The notes: generated by a model not told the origin, from the sequence alone. 64,000 bases of DNA from Bacteroidales bacterium (GCA_011620605.1 WOYW01000016.1:62001-126000); one strand, 5' to 3'; positions 53,793-63,148 are shown, counted from the first letter of the stretch. Program-made: numbers and translations.

Positions 53793-55676
53793 ATGAAAAA
53801 CATAGTATATAAATTTTCCTGGATCCTGTTGTTCCCGTTGTTGTTCGCCTGTACGCAGCCCGAATACCTTAAGCCGGACAAATCACTTGTCCCCAAGGCA
53901 GCAGATATTGAGGTTAACGTCACCACGGCATACGATGAGAATTTTCTAACAACGGTGACTTTTGAATACGTGGCCCCAGCGGGAACCACACCTATATTCA
54001 TCTTTGACGGAAAAGAGTACATAACAAAAAGCAAAATCGTCAAAACGTATAAAAAAGCCGGGACGTATGCCGTAGAAGTCAAAGCACTGAATTCACATGG
54101 CATATCAGACGGTTCAAAATTGGTTGAATTTGTCGTTGAATACGACTATATAGCTCCTTATGATCCAACGGAAGACATCCGCTTTATATCCGGAGGCACA
54201 GAAAAGATCTGGGTTATGGATGCCGCCACAAAAGGACACCTTGGATGCGGTGAGCCCGGCAGTGACGGAACCAACTGGTGGAGTGCCAATCCTTATGAAA
54301 AAGAAGGGTTCAGCATGTACGATAACCAGTTGACTTTCCGTGCGAACGGAACATTCAAATTTGATCCTGTTGACGGTATGATATATGTGAATGCCGGTTC
54401 CGGATACGAAACGTCCTACAAGACTGCCGAAGAAGATTACGTAGCCCCTGCAGAAGTGGGAGAAGGAACATACAGTTTTGAAATGGAAGGAGATTATACG
54501 TTCCTGAAATTCCCTGCCGGATCCATTATTGGTTATATCCCCAATCCCGAGGCTCTTACCAATCCTACTTACAGAGTTATAACACTCACGGCTTCTGTAC
54601 TTGAGCTGGTGGTGGATAACGGTGGAATTGCCTGGCATTTCCGTTATATACCGCTGGATCCCGGAGCCTCTCTAACCGATGAGGAAAAACTAACCGGCGG
54701 CAATTCCAAATCCTGGAAATGGAACTTTATGAGTGCCGGGCACCTGGGATGCGGAGAACCTGGTACAGACGGACTGGGCTGGTGGAGTGCTCCTCCCATG
54801 GATAAAAACGGAGTCGGTATGTATGACGATATTCTGACCTTTGAAGCGGACGGTACGTATATTATGGATCCCGGAGCAGGCGGAACAGTTTATGTAAACA
54901 AGGACAGCGGAGTCCGTTCCGACCTGAATCCCGGAGATGGTAACGATTATGCCATTCCTTTTGAAACGCAGACAACTACCTGGAACCTTTACACCGAAGG
55001 CGGTGTCATGTACCTGGAATTCCCGGCTGAAACGGTTGTGGGTTATGTTCCCAATCCCGAAGGTTATGCCACACCACGTTTCCGCGTGCTGACACTGACT
55101 ACGGATCTGCTGGAGGTAGCCATAGACGCCCCCGGTATCACCTGGCATTATAGTTTTATACCCGCCGGGTATGAAGGAGATGAACTGGGACAGGGCAACT
55201 ACGCCGGAAACCTGGCAGGTGCCTGGACCTGGGAACCTTCGGTACAGGGACACTTTGGTTGCGGCCCGGGCGGAAGCAACGGTCTGGACTGGTGGAGTGC
55301 GCCCCCTTATGACAAACAGGGACAAGGATTGTATGATGATATTCTTACCTTTGGCACAGACGGATCGTATGTGTTCGATCCGGGACCCGGAGGCACCGTT
55401 TATTGCAACTGGGAATGCGGGTTCCATTCCGAATACTGGGGCGGAGAACCCAATGTGGACTATGGCGTACCTGTGGATGTTCAGACAGCTTCCTATGTCC
55501 TGGAAGACGGGGTGCTCACATTCCCTCCGCAGACTTTCGTAAGTTACCTGCCCAATGCAGCCACTTATGAAAACCCTGTTTACCGGATCGTCAAAATGAC
55601 CCCGTATATCATGGAACTGGTAACTGACAACGGCGATATTGCCTGGCATTACCGTTTTCAGAGATACGTTAACTGA
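53793..55676 (+). CDS. Triple-repeat surface glycan-binding lipoprotein (SGBP-B position)
   Basis: 627 aa. Lipobox LLFAC at Cys20, a PKD-like domain (about 36-120), then three tandem repeats of about 155 residues (about 131-286, 298-455, 470-627). Each repeat has GH-(L/F)-GCG-x-x-G-(S/T)-(D/N)-G, WWSA-x-P, MYD or LYDD, LTF-x-x-(N/D)-G-(T/S), a FDP or MDP glycine-rich turn, and ends with IAWHxRF or ITWHYSF. Conserved Trp and paired Cys suggest three similar glycan-binding modules. Position between SusD and GH16 is that of SGBP-B in known beta-glucan PULs. Confidence 0.85.
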   Translation: MKNIVYKFSWILLFPLLFACTQPEYLKPDKSLVPKAADIEVNVTTAYDENFLTTVTFEYVAPAGTTPIFIFDGKEYITKSKIVKTYKKAGTYAVEVKALNSHGISDGSKLVEFVVEYDYIAPYDPTEDIRFISGGTEKIWVMDAATKGHLGCGEPGSDGTNWWSANPYEKEGFSMYDNQLTFRANGTFKFDPVDGMIYVNAGSGYETSYKTAEEDYVAPAEVGEGTYSFEMEGDYTFLKFPAGSIIGYIPNPEALTNPTYRVITLTASVLELVVDNGGIAWHFRYIPLDPGASLTDEEKLTGGNSKSWKWNFMSAGHLGCGEPGTDGLGWWSAPPMDKNGVGMYDDILTFEADGTYIMDPGAGGTVYVNKDSGVRSDLNPGDGNDYAIPFETQTTTWNLYTEGGVMYLEFPAETVVGYVPNPEGYATPRFRVLTLTTDLLEVAIDAPGITWHYSFIPAGYEGDELGQGNYAGNLAGAWTWEPSVQGHFGCGPGGSNGLDWWSAPPYDKQGQGLYDDILTFGTDGSYVFDPGPGGTVYCNWECGFHSEYWGGEPNVDYGVPVDVQTASYVLEDGVLTFPPQTFVSYLPNAATYENPVYRIVKMTPYIMELVTDNGDIAWHYRFQRYVN

Positions 55677-55694
55677 CAACAAACGATATTTGTC

Positions 55695-56795
55695 ATGAAA
55701 AAGCTCTTTTTTGTTATCACCTCTTTTACCCTGGCCACCTGTGGCTGTAACGGTGGCAACGGACCGGAACCATCGGACAACCCGCAAATTGATATTTCCA
55801 TAGAAAGCCTGGAATTTGGATTTGCTTCTGAATCAGGTTCCGTAACCGTCACATCCAATTGCGAATGGGGCGTTTCATCGGATCAATCCTGGTGTTCCAC
55901 TTATCCCACAGGAGGTCTGGAAGGGACTTCAACCATAACCATCAATGCCACAGAGAATCGGACAGGCGAAGACAGAACATGTCTTTTGACATTCCGCTCC
56001 GGCGATAATAAAAAAGAGCTTTCTGTTTTACAACATTTGAATCCCCAGGACACTATGACTATCGTGGATCCCACGGTGGATGTGCCTGAAGGATACAAAC
56101 TGATCTGGCGCGATGAATTTGACGTGCTTAAAACTTCAGAATGGTGGTTAGAAACAGGTGCCGGAGGTTGGGGAAACAATGAACTCCAGCGGTATATTCC
56201 CATCCATGACGGGAAAGACACTTGTGCAATTGTTTCCGGTGGAATATTGAAAATCATTGCCAAACAATCGGGAGAGGACGTGCTTTCAATTCGTATGAAC
56301 ACTTACCGGAGCTGGACATACGGATATTTTGAAGCACGGCTTAAACTCCCGGTAGGTAAGGGCACCTGGCCCGCCTTCTGGATGTTACCCAAGGACTTTA
56401 AAGCCTGGCCCGATGACGGGGAAATTGACATTATGGAACACGTGGGATACCGTCCCAACTGGGTAAGCAGCTCCATTCACTGTAAAAGTTACAATCACGC
56501 CATTGGCACGCAACGAACCGCAGAAAAATACATTCCCACTGCCCAGACCGAATTTCATATATATGCCGTAGAATGGACTGAAAATGCCATTTACGGATAT
56601 ATTGACGGAGTTCGTTATTTCACCTTCACCAATGACCAGAAAGGCATATACGATACCTGGCCTTTCTACAAACCGTTCTATTTAAAACTGAACCTAGCCT
56701 GGGGCGGGAACTGGGGCGGTGCCGAAGGTGTGAATCCGGAAGCCCTGCCCGCTACCTACGAAATTGATTATGTAAGAGTGTTTCAAAAAAAATAA
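55695..56795 (+). CDS. GH16 endo-beta-glucanase (laminarinase-type) lipoprotein with BACON domain
   Basis: 366 aa. Signal with Cys16/Cys18 (TLATCGC) as probable lipidation site, BACON domain (about 30-115), GH16 domain (about 130-366). Catalytic motif GEIDIMEHVG with nucleophile E243, D245 and acid/base E248; the ExDxxE form is the beta-bulge type found in laminarinases and lichenases, not the agarase/carrageenase variants with marked inserts. WxxEF-type start (LIWRDEFD) and GTWPAFWMLP are typical. It should cleave beta-1,3 or mixed-linkage glucan at the surface to feed SusC/SusD. Confidence 0.93.
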   Translation: MKKLFFVITSFTLATCGCNGGNGPEPSDNPQIDISIESLEFGFASESGSVTVTSNCEWGVSSDQSWCSTYPTGGLEGTSTITINATENRTGEDRTCLLTFRSGDNKKELSVLQHLNPQDTMTIVDPTVDVPEGYKLIWRDEFDVLKTSEWWLETGAGGWGNNELQRYIPIHDGKDTCAIVSGGILKIIAKQSGEDVLSIRMNTYRSWTYGYFEARLKLPVGKGTWPAFWMLPKDFKAWPDDGEIDIMEHVGYRPNWVSSSIHCKSYNHAIGTQRTAEKYIPTAQTEFHIYAVEWTENAIYGYIDGVRYFTFTNDQKGIYDTWPFYKPFYLKLNLAWGGNWGGAEGVNPEALPATYEIDYVRVFQKK

Positions 56796-56807
56796 ACCCT
56801 TCCCAAG

Positions 56808-59063
56808 ATGCCGCTCAAAAAGATCTTCCTGATACTATTGTGTACCTCACTTTCATGGTCCTGTGCACAGGAACAAACCGGGACCGACCGTGAAACTGAA
56901 AAGAAAATATCCCGACTGATCTCACAAATGACATTAGAAGAAAAGATCGGTCAAATGAACCAGATCTCTTCTTCCAACATGGGCATGGACCAAGGTCTGG
57001 CAGAAGCTATTGAAAAAGGACAGATAGGTTCCATTCTTAACGAAGTGGACCCGGCAAGGGTAAATACCTATCAGAAAATTGCTGTAGAAAGATCACGACT
57101 TGGGATCCCCCTGATTGTAGGACGGGATGTGATCCACGGATTTAAGACCATATTTCCCGTTCCTTTGGGGATGGCCGCCACCTTCAATCCGACCGTTGTG
57201 GAACAGGGCGCCCGTATTGCAGCCAGGGAAGCTACGGCAACAGGTGTCCGGTGGACGTTTTCCCCTATGCTTGATATAGCCAGGGATCCCCGTTGGGGAA
57301 GGATCGCTGAAGGTTTTGGAGAAGATACGTACCTGACTGCTGTTATGGGGGAAGCCATGGTAAAAGGATACCAGGGAACTGATCCCGCTGATCCGGCAAG
57401 CATGGCTGCGTGTATAAAACATTTTGCCGGATACTCAGCTGCAGAGGGCGGTCGGGACTACAACAGTACTTTTATCCCTGAAAGGCTCCTGAGAAACGTG
57501 TACCTGCCTCCTTTCCAAAAGGCGGTAGAGGCCGGTGCCCTGACCCTTATGACATCATTCAACGATAACGACGGCGTGCCCTCAACCGGAAATACGTTTC
57601 TTTTACGTAACGTGCTCCGTGATGAGTGGGATTTTTCAGGTTTTGTGGTCAGCGACTGGAGTTCAGTCACGGAAATGATCGCACACGGATTTGCAAAAGA
57701 TCCTGGCCATGCTGCAGATTTAGCCGTAAATGCCGGAGTGGATATGGATATGATGTCTTTTGCCTACATAACCCACCTGCCTGAACTCATAAAAGAAGGT
57801 AAAATTTCCGAAAAACTGATTGATGAAGCAATCAGAAATATTCTGCGAGTCAAATTCAGGTTGGGATTGTTTGAGAACCCTTATGTTGACGAAAACCTGC
57901 ACAAAGATGTTTTCTATGCTCCGGACCATCTGGAACTGGCAAAACAAACCGCAACAGAGAGTGTGGTCATGCTTAAGAATGACGGTACGCTGCCTTTGGA
58001 CGAAACCCGCATAAAAACGTTATTGGTTACGGGCCCGATGGCCGATGCCGCACATGACCAGCTGGGCACCTGGGTTTTTGACGGAGAAGAACACGCTACC
58101 ATAACTCCGCTGCAAGCCATAAGGGATGCATACGGCCATTCCATCCGTATTGTCTATGAACCCGCATTGAGTCATTCCCGTGATAACTCTCCGGCAGGGA
58201 TCCGGAAAGCCGTACTGGCTGCCCGCCGTGCAGATGCCGTACTTGTTTTCGCAGGTGAAGAATCCATTTTATCAGGTGAGGCACATTGCCTGGCCAACCT
58301 GGACCTTCAGGAAGGGCAAAGCCGGTTGATTGAGGCCCTCAAGGCTGTAGGGAAACCTGTTATTACGGTCATCATGGCAGGAAGACCCCTGACCATAGAA
58401 AAAGAAACAACATGGAGCAATGCGGTTCTTTATTCTTTCCATCCCGGTACTATGGGAGGTCCGGCATTGGCCGATCTTATATTCGGCCTTGAAGTGCCCA
58501 GCGGTAAATTGCCCGTCACTTTTCCACGGTCATCCGGACAAATACCACTGTATTATAATCACAACAGAACAGGACGTCCGTTCCTGGGCAATGAAACCCT
58601 ATTGAAAGACATTCCGCCAAAAGCCGGACAAACTTCCCTGGGAAATACCAGCTTTTACCTGGATCTGGGAGCCGATCCGCTGTTCCCGTTTGGTTACGGT
58701 CTTTCTTATTCAGCCTTCGCCTATACAAACATAACACTGGATAAGGTGTCATACGGAAAAGATGAAGTTATAGGTTTGACTTTTGACCTTACCAATACCG
58801 GGAAATATACGGCCACAGAAGTTGCCCAGTTGTATATATGTGATAAAACCGGTTCGGTTACCAGACCCGTAAAGGAATTAAAGTATTTTGAGCGCATTAC
58901 CCTCAACCCCGGTGAAAGCCGGACGGTGAACTGGACACTTCCCGTCAGTGAACTGGCTTTCCGGGACCTGAACATGGATCTGACCGTGGAACCCGGCCAG
59001 TTTGAATTGTGGGTAGCTGGAGACAGTGTTTCCGGAGACCCGGTACTCTTTGAAGTTCATTAA
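56808..59063 (+). CDS. bglX: GH3 beta-glucosidase
   Basis: 751 aa. Lipobox-like LSWSC near Cys19. TIM barrel with GRDVIHGFKTIFPVPLG, DPRWGRIAEGFGED, KHFAGY and nucleophile D283 in GFVVSDWSSVTEM; alpha/beta sandwich with the probable acid/base region AGEESILSGEAHCLANLDL; C-terminal fibronectin-like domain from about 650. BglX-like layout. It releases glucose from oligosaccharides made by the GH16 enzyme, probably in the periplasm or at the outer membrane. Last gene of the PUL, 12 nt after GH16. Confidence 0.94.
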   Translation: MPLKKIFLILLCTSLSWSCAQEQTGTDRETEKKISRLISQMTLEEKIGQMNQISSSNMGMDQGLAEAIEKGQIGSILNEVDPARVNTYQKIAVERSRLGIPLIVGRDVIHGFKTIFPVPLGMAATFNPTVVEQGARIAAREATATGVRWTFSPMLDIARDPRWGRIAEGFGEDTYLTAVMGEAMVKGYQGTDPADPASMAACIKHFAGYSAAEGGRDYNSTFIPERLLRNVYLPPFQKAVEAGALTLMTSFNDNDGVPSTGNTFLLRNVLRDEWDFSGFVVSDWSSVTEMIAHGFAKDPGHAADLAVNAGVDMDMMSFAYITHLPELIKEGKISEKLIDEAIRNILRVKFRLGLFENPYVDENLHKDVFYAPDHLELAKQTATESVVMLKNDGTLPLDETRIKTLLVTGPMADAAHDQLGTWVFDGEEHATITPLQAIRDAYGHSIRIVYEPALSHSRDNSPAGIRKAVLAARRADAVLVFAGEESILSGEAHCLANLDLQEGQSRLIEALKAVGKPVITVIMAGRPLTIEKETTWSNAVLYSFHPGTMGGPALADLIFGLEVPSGKLPVTFPRSSGQIPLYYNHNRTGRPFLGNETLLKDIPPKAGQTSLGNTSFYLDLGADPLFPFGYGLSYSAFAYTNITLDKVSYGKDEVIGLTFDLTNTGKYTATEVAQLYICDKTGSVTRPVKELKYFERITLNPGESRTVNWTLPVSELAFRDLNMDLTVEPGQFELWVAGDSVSGDPVLFEVH

Positions 59064-59093
59064 GCAGCCCGATTCCCTGTATACATTTTTTCC

Positions 59094-59101
59094 TATATTT
59101 G
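59094..59101 (+). promoter_or_regulatory. -7 box of the BASS transporter gene, 5 nt from the start codon
   Basis: TATATTTG, then TATAC and ATG 59107. Predicts leaderless mRNA. Confidence 0.5.
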
Positions 59102-59106
59102 TATAC

Positions 59107-60075
59107 ATGTATGAACAACTGCTTAACCTGGACCCTATCCGGATCAATTTCTCGGCCGGGGGAATGAGGGTCATCAACATTGTACTGGCTCTTGTGATGT
59201 TTGGAGTAGCCTTAGGTATCAAACCGGCTGAATTTAAGAATGTATTTGTCCGGCCAAAATCTGCCATTTTGGGACTTATTTGCCAATGGATATTGCTACC
59301 GGCCATGACATTCCTGCTGATCATGCTCTTCAAGAATTATGTAACACCCATGGTTGCCATGGGTATGATCTTGGTAGCGTCTTGTCCCGGCGGGAATATT
59401 TCCAATTTTATGTCCTCCTTATCCAAAGCCAATACGGAATTGTCAGTCACCTTGACGGCCATTAGTACTTCTGCGGCTACCTTTATGACACCTTTCAGTT
59501 TTGCATTTTGGGGAGGTTTATATACCCGTTATCTGAACCGTTATGCCGATGCCGCCCTGCAACCTTTACACATAGATATCTGGCAAACACTGGAAACTGT
59601 ATTCATCCTGCTGGGGATCCCGTTGGCCTTGGGAATCCTTTTTGTGCATTTCTTCCCGAAAGCCGCAGAAAAAATGAAGAAACCCATGCAGTATTTTTCG
59701 CTGATTTTCTTCATTGCCATAGTCGTGTTGTCATTTAGCAACAATTTTGATCTTTTCATCAAATACATTTTTTTTATTTTTATTATCGTTTTGCTGCATA
59801 ATGCCCTGGCTTTGAGTATTGGATACGGAGTGGGATCTGCCTTTAGACTACCTCGCAAAGACAGGCGTACGTTAACCATAGAAACGGGAATTCAAAACTC
59901 CGGACTGGGATTGGTGCTTTTATTTAATCCAAAGATATTTCCTCCGGAACTTGCCCTTGGAGGCATGTTGTTTATTACGGCCTGGTGGGGAGTATGGCAT
60001 ATTATTTCGGGACTCGGTGTGTCTTTCCTCTTTAACTGGAGGGACAGGCGTCCGACCCGGAAAACCTCTGTTTAG
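59107..60075 (+). CDS. Bile acid:sodium symporter (BASS/SBF) family transporter
   Basis: 322 aa, about ten membrane helices. Typical segments: LALVMFGVALGIKPAEFK, ILVASCPGGNISNFMSSLSKAN (conserved PGG with the sodium-site region), and ETGIQNSGLGLVLL with the conserved E-x-x-x-Q-N. Substrates in the family range from bile acids to pantoate and other organic anions; not predictable here. Start ATG 59107 chosen over an open upstream frame because the latter overlaps bglX and the -7 box. Confidence 0.9.
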   Translation: MYEQLLNLDPIRINFSAGGMRVINIVLALVMFGVALGIKPAEFKNVFVRPKSAILGLICQWILLPAMTFLLIMLFKNYVTPMVAMGMILVASCPGGNISNFMSSLSKANTELSVTLTAISTSAATFMTPFSFAFWGGLYTRYLNRYADAALQPLHIDIWQTLETVFILLGIPLALGILFVHFFPKAAEKMKKPMQYFSLIFFIAIVVLSFSNNFDLFIKYIFFIFIIVLLHNALALSIGYGVGSAFRLPRKDRRTLTIETGIQNSGLGLVLLFNPKIFPPELALGGMLFITAWWGVWHIISGLGVSFLFNWRDRRPTRKTSV

Positions 60076-60082
60076 AAAGCTC

Positions 60083-61402
60083 ATGGGCACAAAACGTAAG
60101 AAACGGATCTACGAAAGGAATATTTATTATACCGTCCTGAAGTATTACGCTGGACTCTTTTTTCGATTATCTTACGGAAAGCGGGAATATTACGGCATCA
60201 AGAACCTTACTTCCGACGGAGCGCTGATTTTTGCGCCTAATCATACCAATGCATTGATGGATGGGCTGGCCGTACTGGACCTGGATACGCGTCCCAAAGT
60301 ATTTTTGGCAAGAGCCGACATATTCAAAAAACCACTCCTGGCCAAAATATTTTTCTTTTTACGGATCATGCCCATAAACAGGATCCGTGACGGTCGGAAT
60401 ACACTCAAAAATAATGATGAAACTATAAAAAGGTCGGCTGAAGTACTCTGCAACAACGTGCCGTTTGTTATTCTTCCCGAAGGAGCCCATCGGCCCATGC
60501 ACAGTTTGTTGCCCCTGGGCAAAGGAATATTTCGCATAGCCCTGCTGGCCAACAAGGAAATTGCCGGGGAAAAACCCGTATATATTGTTCCCATCGGAAT
60601 AGAATACGGTAATTTTTTTCGTTACCGTTCCTCGCTTTTATTACAGATAGGCCACCCCTTAAACGTGACGGCTTATGTTCAGGCTAATCCTGAAAAAGAC
60701 GAGCCCGCAATTATGAACGACCTGAAAGAAAAACTTCAGGAAGATCTGAAAGAACTGATCCTTTACATTCCTGAAGATGCTCATTACGATGCCACCCTTG
60801 AGTTGTGCAACATGTCCTGTCACGACCGGATTGAACAGTTAAGCCTGAGACACCGCGTATTAAAAAACAGGCTGACTGCCAACCGGTACACGGTGAAACT
60901 GATCCAAAACCGTCTGGAAGCAGACCCGGAAAACACTGTAAAGATTCTGGATGAAATCGCCGTGTTTGCTGAAAAACGTAAAAGAAAAAGGATCAGTATG
61001 GCTTCCGTTGTCAACCCGAATCCCGGAATCACGATTCTTTACAGGTCTTTGCTGTTGCTGTTGTTATTTCCTTGTTTTGTTGTCAGCTCCATTTTGTACG
61101 CTCCCACACTGTTGGCGTCCTATTTATTATGTTTACTGATAGAAGACCCTACCTTTCATAACTCCGTACGTTACGTTGCCACTTTATTGCTCTGGACCAT
61201 TACGTACGTAGCGTTTACCATTACTGTATTCAGCCTTTTTGAATGGGAGTTCGCTCTGGCATTGTCTCTGGTGTTTCTTCCCTCTCCCCTTACATTTTAT
61301 CAGTATTTCAAATGGTTCCGGACAACCCGGTCCGATATTATATGGATCCTGGCCAAAGACCTGCGTAATGCCAAAAAGCGTTTTGTAGAATGGATCTTGT
61401 AA
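60083..61402 (+). CDS. PlsC-like 1-acylglycerol-3-phosphate acyltransferase with C-terminal membrane region
   Basis: 439 aa. Acyltransferase motifs: APNHTNALMD (motif I; five residues between His and Asp), INRIRDG, PEGAHRPMHSLLPLGKG (motif III-like) and IVPIGIEYG (motif IV). After about residue 215 comes an alpha-helical section, then three or four membrane helices (about 315-400). Probably adds acyl chains in phospholipid or related lipid synthesis at the inner membrane. It follows the BASS gene by 7 nt and overlaps the DUF456 gene by 13 bases. Confidence 0.85.
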   Translation: MGTKRKKRIYERNIYYTVLKYYAGLFFRLSYGKREYYGIKNLTSDGALIFAPNHTNALMDGLAVLDLDTRPKVFLARADIFKKPLLAKIFFFLRIMPINRIRDGRNTLKNNDETIKRSAEVLCNNVPFVILPEGAHRPMHSLLPLGKGIFRIALLANKEIAGEKPVYIVPIGIEYGNFFRYRSSLLLQIGHPLNVTAYVQANPEKDEPAIMNDLKEKLQEDLKELILYIPEDAHYDATLELCNMSCHDRIEQLSLRHRVLKNRLTANRYTVKLIQNRLEADPENTVKILDEIAVFAEKRKRKRISMASVVNPNPGITILYRSLLLLLLFPCFVVSSILYAPTLLASYLLCLLIEDPTFHNSVRYVATLLLWTITYVAFTITVFSLFEWEFALALSLVFLPSPLTFYQYFKWFRTTRSDIIWILAKDLRNAKKRFVEWIL

Positions 61403-61872
61403 TCCAAATACTGGCCGTAATTCTGGGAATTGCGGGTCTGGCGGGTTGTCTGCTTCCGGTATTGCCCGGACCGCCTCTGAGCTTTCTGGGGCTGTTGCTG
61501 CTGTTTTTTTTACCAGACAGTAATATGAAATGGTCTTTTCTGCTTTTATGGGGCATTATTGCGGCTGTGATTACCGTACTGGACTACCTGGTCCCTGCAT
61601 ATTTCACCAAACTGACCGGTGGAAGCCCTGCGGCAACAAGGTTTGCTTTAGTCGGCATGTTGTTGGGCATAATATTTTCCCCTCCGTTGGGAATGATCCT
61701 GGGAGCCTTCCTGGGAGCCCTGCTGGGAGAGATCTTGTATAATAAAACGGAAAAGGGGATTTCGGGATCATTTAAACCGGCTTTCGGCTCTTTCCTGGGA
61801 TTTCTTTTTGGGATCGGGCTTAAGCTCATCGCCAGCGGTATCATGATGTATTACATCATTGTATATCTTTAA
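61390..61872 (+). CDS. DUF456 family membrane protein
   Basis: 160 aa, small integral membrane protein with glycine-rich helices (ILGIAGLAGCLLPVLPGPPLSFLGLLLL; PPLGMILGAFLGALLGEILYN; FGSFLGFLFGIGLKLIASGIMMYYII). The family function is unknown. Its end overlaps the convergent MBL-fold gene by 17 bases. Confidence 0.88.
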   Translation: MDLVIQILAVILGIAGLAGCLLPVLPGPPLSFLGLLLLFFLPDSNMKWSFLLLWGIIAAVITVLDYLVPAYFTKLTGGSPAATRFALVGMLLGIIFSPPLGMILGAFLGALLGEILYNKTEKGISGSFKPAFGSFLGFLFGIGLKLIASGIMMYYIIVYL

Positions 61873-62656
61873 CCACAACCTCTCTGACCAGTCCGTCATA
61901 AGCAGGTTCAATGCCCCGCGGAAGCGTAGTAATCAATTCTTCATGCGGTTCCAGGCAATGCGAAAGGTGGGTGAGATAACTTACCGGGGCACCCACATAT
62001 TGGGCAACGTCAATGGCTTGTGACAGGGAAAAATGGGTCCTGTGTACCGTCCTTTGTACCGTACTGACTACAAAAACCTCTACACCCCTGAATTTTTCCA
62101 GTTCTTTGTTTTCGATGGTCTTGGCATCTGTCAGGTATCCAATAGGGCCTATACGGAATCCGAAAATGGGTAACGGTCCGTGCATGGCACGTACGGGGAT
62201 AATTGCAATATCCCGGATATAAAACGGTTCGTTATTTATGGGATGCAAGGTCATTTCGGGCAACCCGGGAGACTTATAATCCGTAAATGCATAATCAAAT
62301 TGCTTGCGTAATGAATCTAAAACCCTTTGTTCCGCATAGATAGGGACCGGTTTATTGGATAAAAAATTAAAGGCCCTGACATCATCCAGCCCAGCAATGT
62401 GGTCCCGGTGTTCATGTGTTAGCAAAATGGCATCCAGGCCGGTAATCCCGTAAGTCAACATTTGTTGCCGGAAATCGGGTCCTGCATCTATGAGTATTTT
62501 AACTCTTTGCCTGCTCTCCTGTATAACTTCCAACAGTGCAGAAGCACGCAGACGTTTGTCTTTCCGATTATCAGAATGGCAAACTCTGCATTGACAGCCA
62601 ATTAATGGAACTCCGGTGGAAGTTCCGGTTCCCAGAAAAGTAATCGTGTAGATCAT
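61856..62656 (-). CDS. MBL-fold metallohydrolase (PhnP/phosphoribosyl cyclic phosphodiesterase-like)
   Basis: 266 aa. Starts TITFLGTGTSTGVPLIGCQC, with a Cys pattern CQCRVC like PhnP. Metal motif THEHRDHIAGLDD (HxHxDH), further metal ligands in RAMHGPLPIFGF and TDAKTI, and a late His in YLTHLSH. PhnP-like members hydrolyse cyclic phosphodiesters such as phosphoribosyl 1,2-cyclic phosphate; no phn genes are nearby, so the substrate is open. Confidence 0.88.
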   Translation of the reverse strand: MIYTITFLGTGTSTGVPLIGCQCRVCHSDNRKDKRLRASALLEVIQESRQRVKILIDAGPDFRQQMLTYGITGLDAILLTHEHRDHIAGLDDVRAFNFLSNKPVPIYAEQRVLDSLRKQFDYAFTDYKSPGLPEMTLHPINNEPFYIRDIAIIPVRAMHGPLPIFGFRIGPIGYLTDAKTIENKELEKFRGVEVFVVSTVQRTVHRTHFSLSQAIDVAQYVGAPVSYLTHLSHCLEPHEELITTLPRGIEPAYDGLVREVVVKDIQ

Positions 62657-62717
62657 GGGACAGAAGTTCTAAAGCAAACAGTATTGTTTCCCTTGCGGTT
62701 TACTGTTAACCTTTATA

Positions 62718-62725
62718 CAAATGTA
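62718..62725 (-). promoter_or_regulatory. -7 box of the MBL-fold gene
   Basis: Minus strand TACATTTG, about 60 nt before ATG 62656. Confidence 0.4.
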
Positions 62726-62733
62726 ATAAATAT

Positions 62734-63069
62734 GAGTTCACTTTAAAAAGTCGGAGGTTATTTTATGTTTAAAAAAATCAGATACATCACCGCAGTTAGA
62801 TATGTTCACAGCGCCATCCATGCAACAATAAGACCCGTTACCGTGGTCTATCGTATGCAAGCCTACGGACGATGCATGTTGATGAATCTCATGAGACTGG
62901 GGATAATCCAGATTTTAACATGCAAAAAACTAATTTTTGGCAATTTTAGAACTATAAAGAAGGTGTTTTGGCTCCTTGGAAGGTTTCTGGCTTCCGAATC
63001 TGAGAAACGGACTTTTTATCAGTCAATACCTGTAGGATTTGGGAAAAGGCCACTTTTTAAAGTGGACTC
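62734..63069. repeat. MITE-like 336-bp element with terminal inverted repeats
   Basis: Left end GAGTTCACTTTAAAAAGT (62734-62751) and, inverted, right end GAGTCCACTTTAAAAAGT (complement of 63052-63069), 17 of 18 identical; each end is itself a near-palindrome. AATAT occurs beside both ends and could be a target duplication, though the region is AT-rich. The inside holds no convincing gene; a 113-codon ORF at 62765-63106 has no recognisable features. It fills most of the 490-bp gap between the MBL gene and asnA. Confidence 0.4.
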
Positions 63070-63148
63070 GAATATTAATATTTTTATAATTATTTGGACA
63101 TATTGAAGTGATATTGTATTTTCGCTCAGGAACGAAAACAGTACAAAT

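Noticed and set aside
53793-55676. Possible CRISPR or DNA-level repeat array in the triple-repeat gene
   Set aside because: The repetition is at protein level with divergent DNA and 155-residue units, so it is domain duplication.
62765-63106. 113-codon plus-strand ORF
   Set aside because: Despite a GGAGG-like sequence before the ATG, it has odd composition, no domain and lies inside the MITE-like element.
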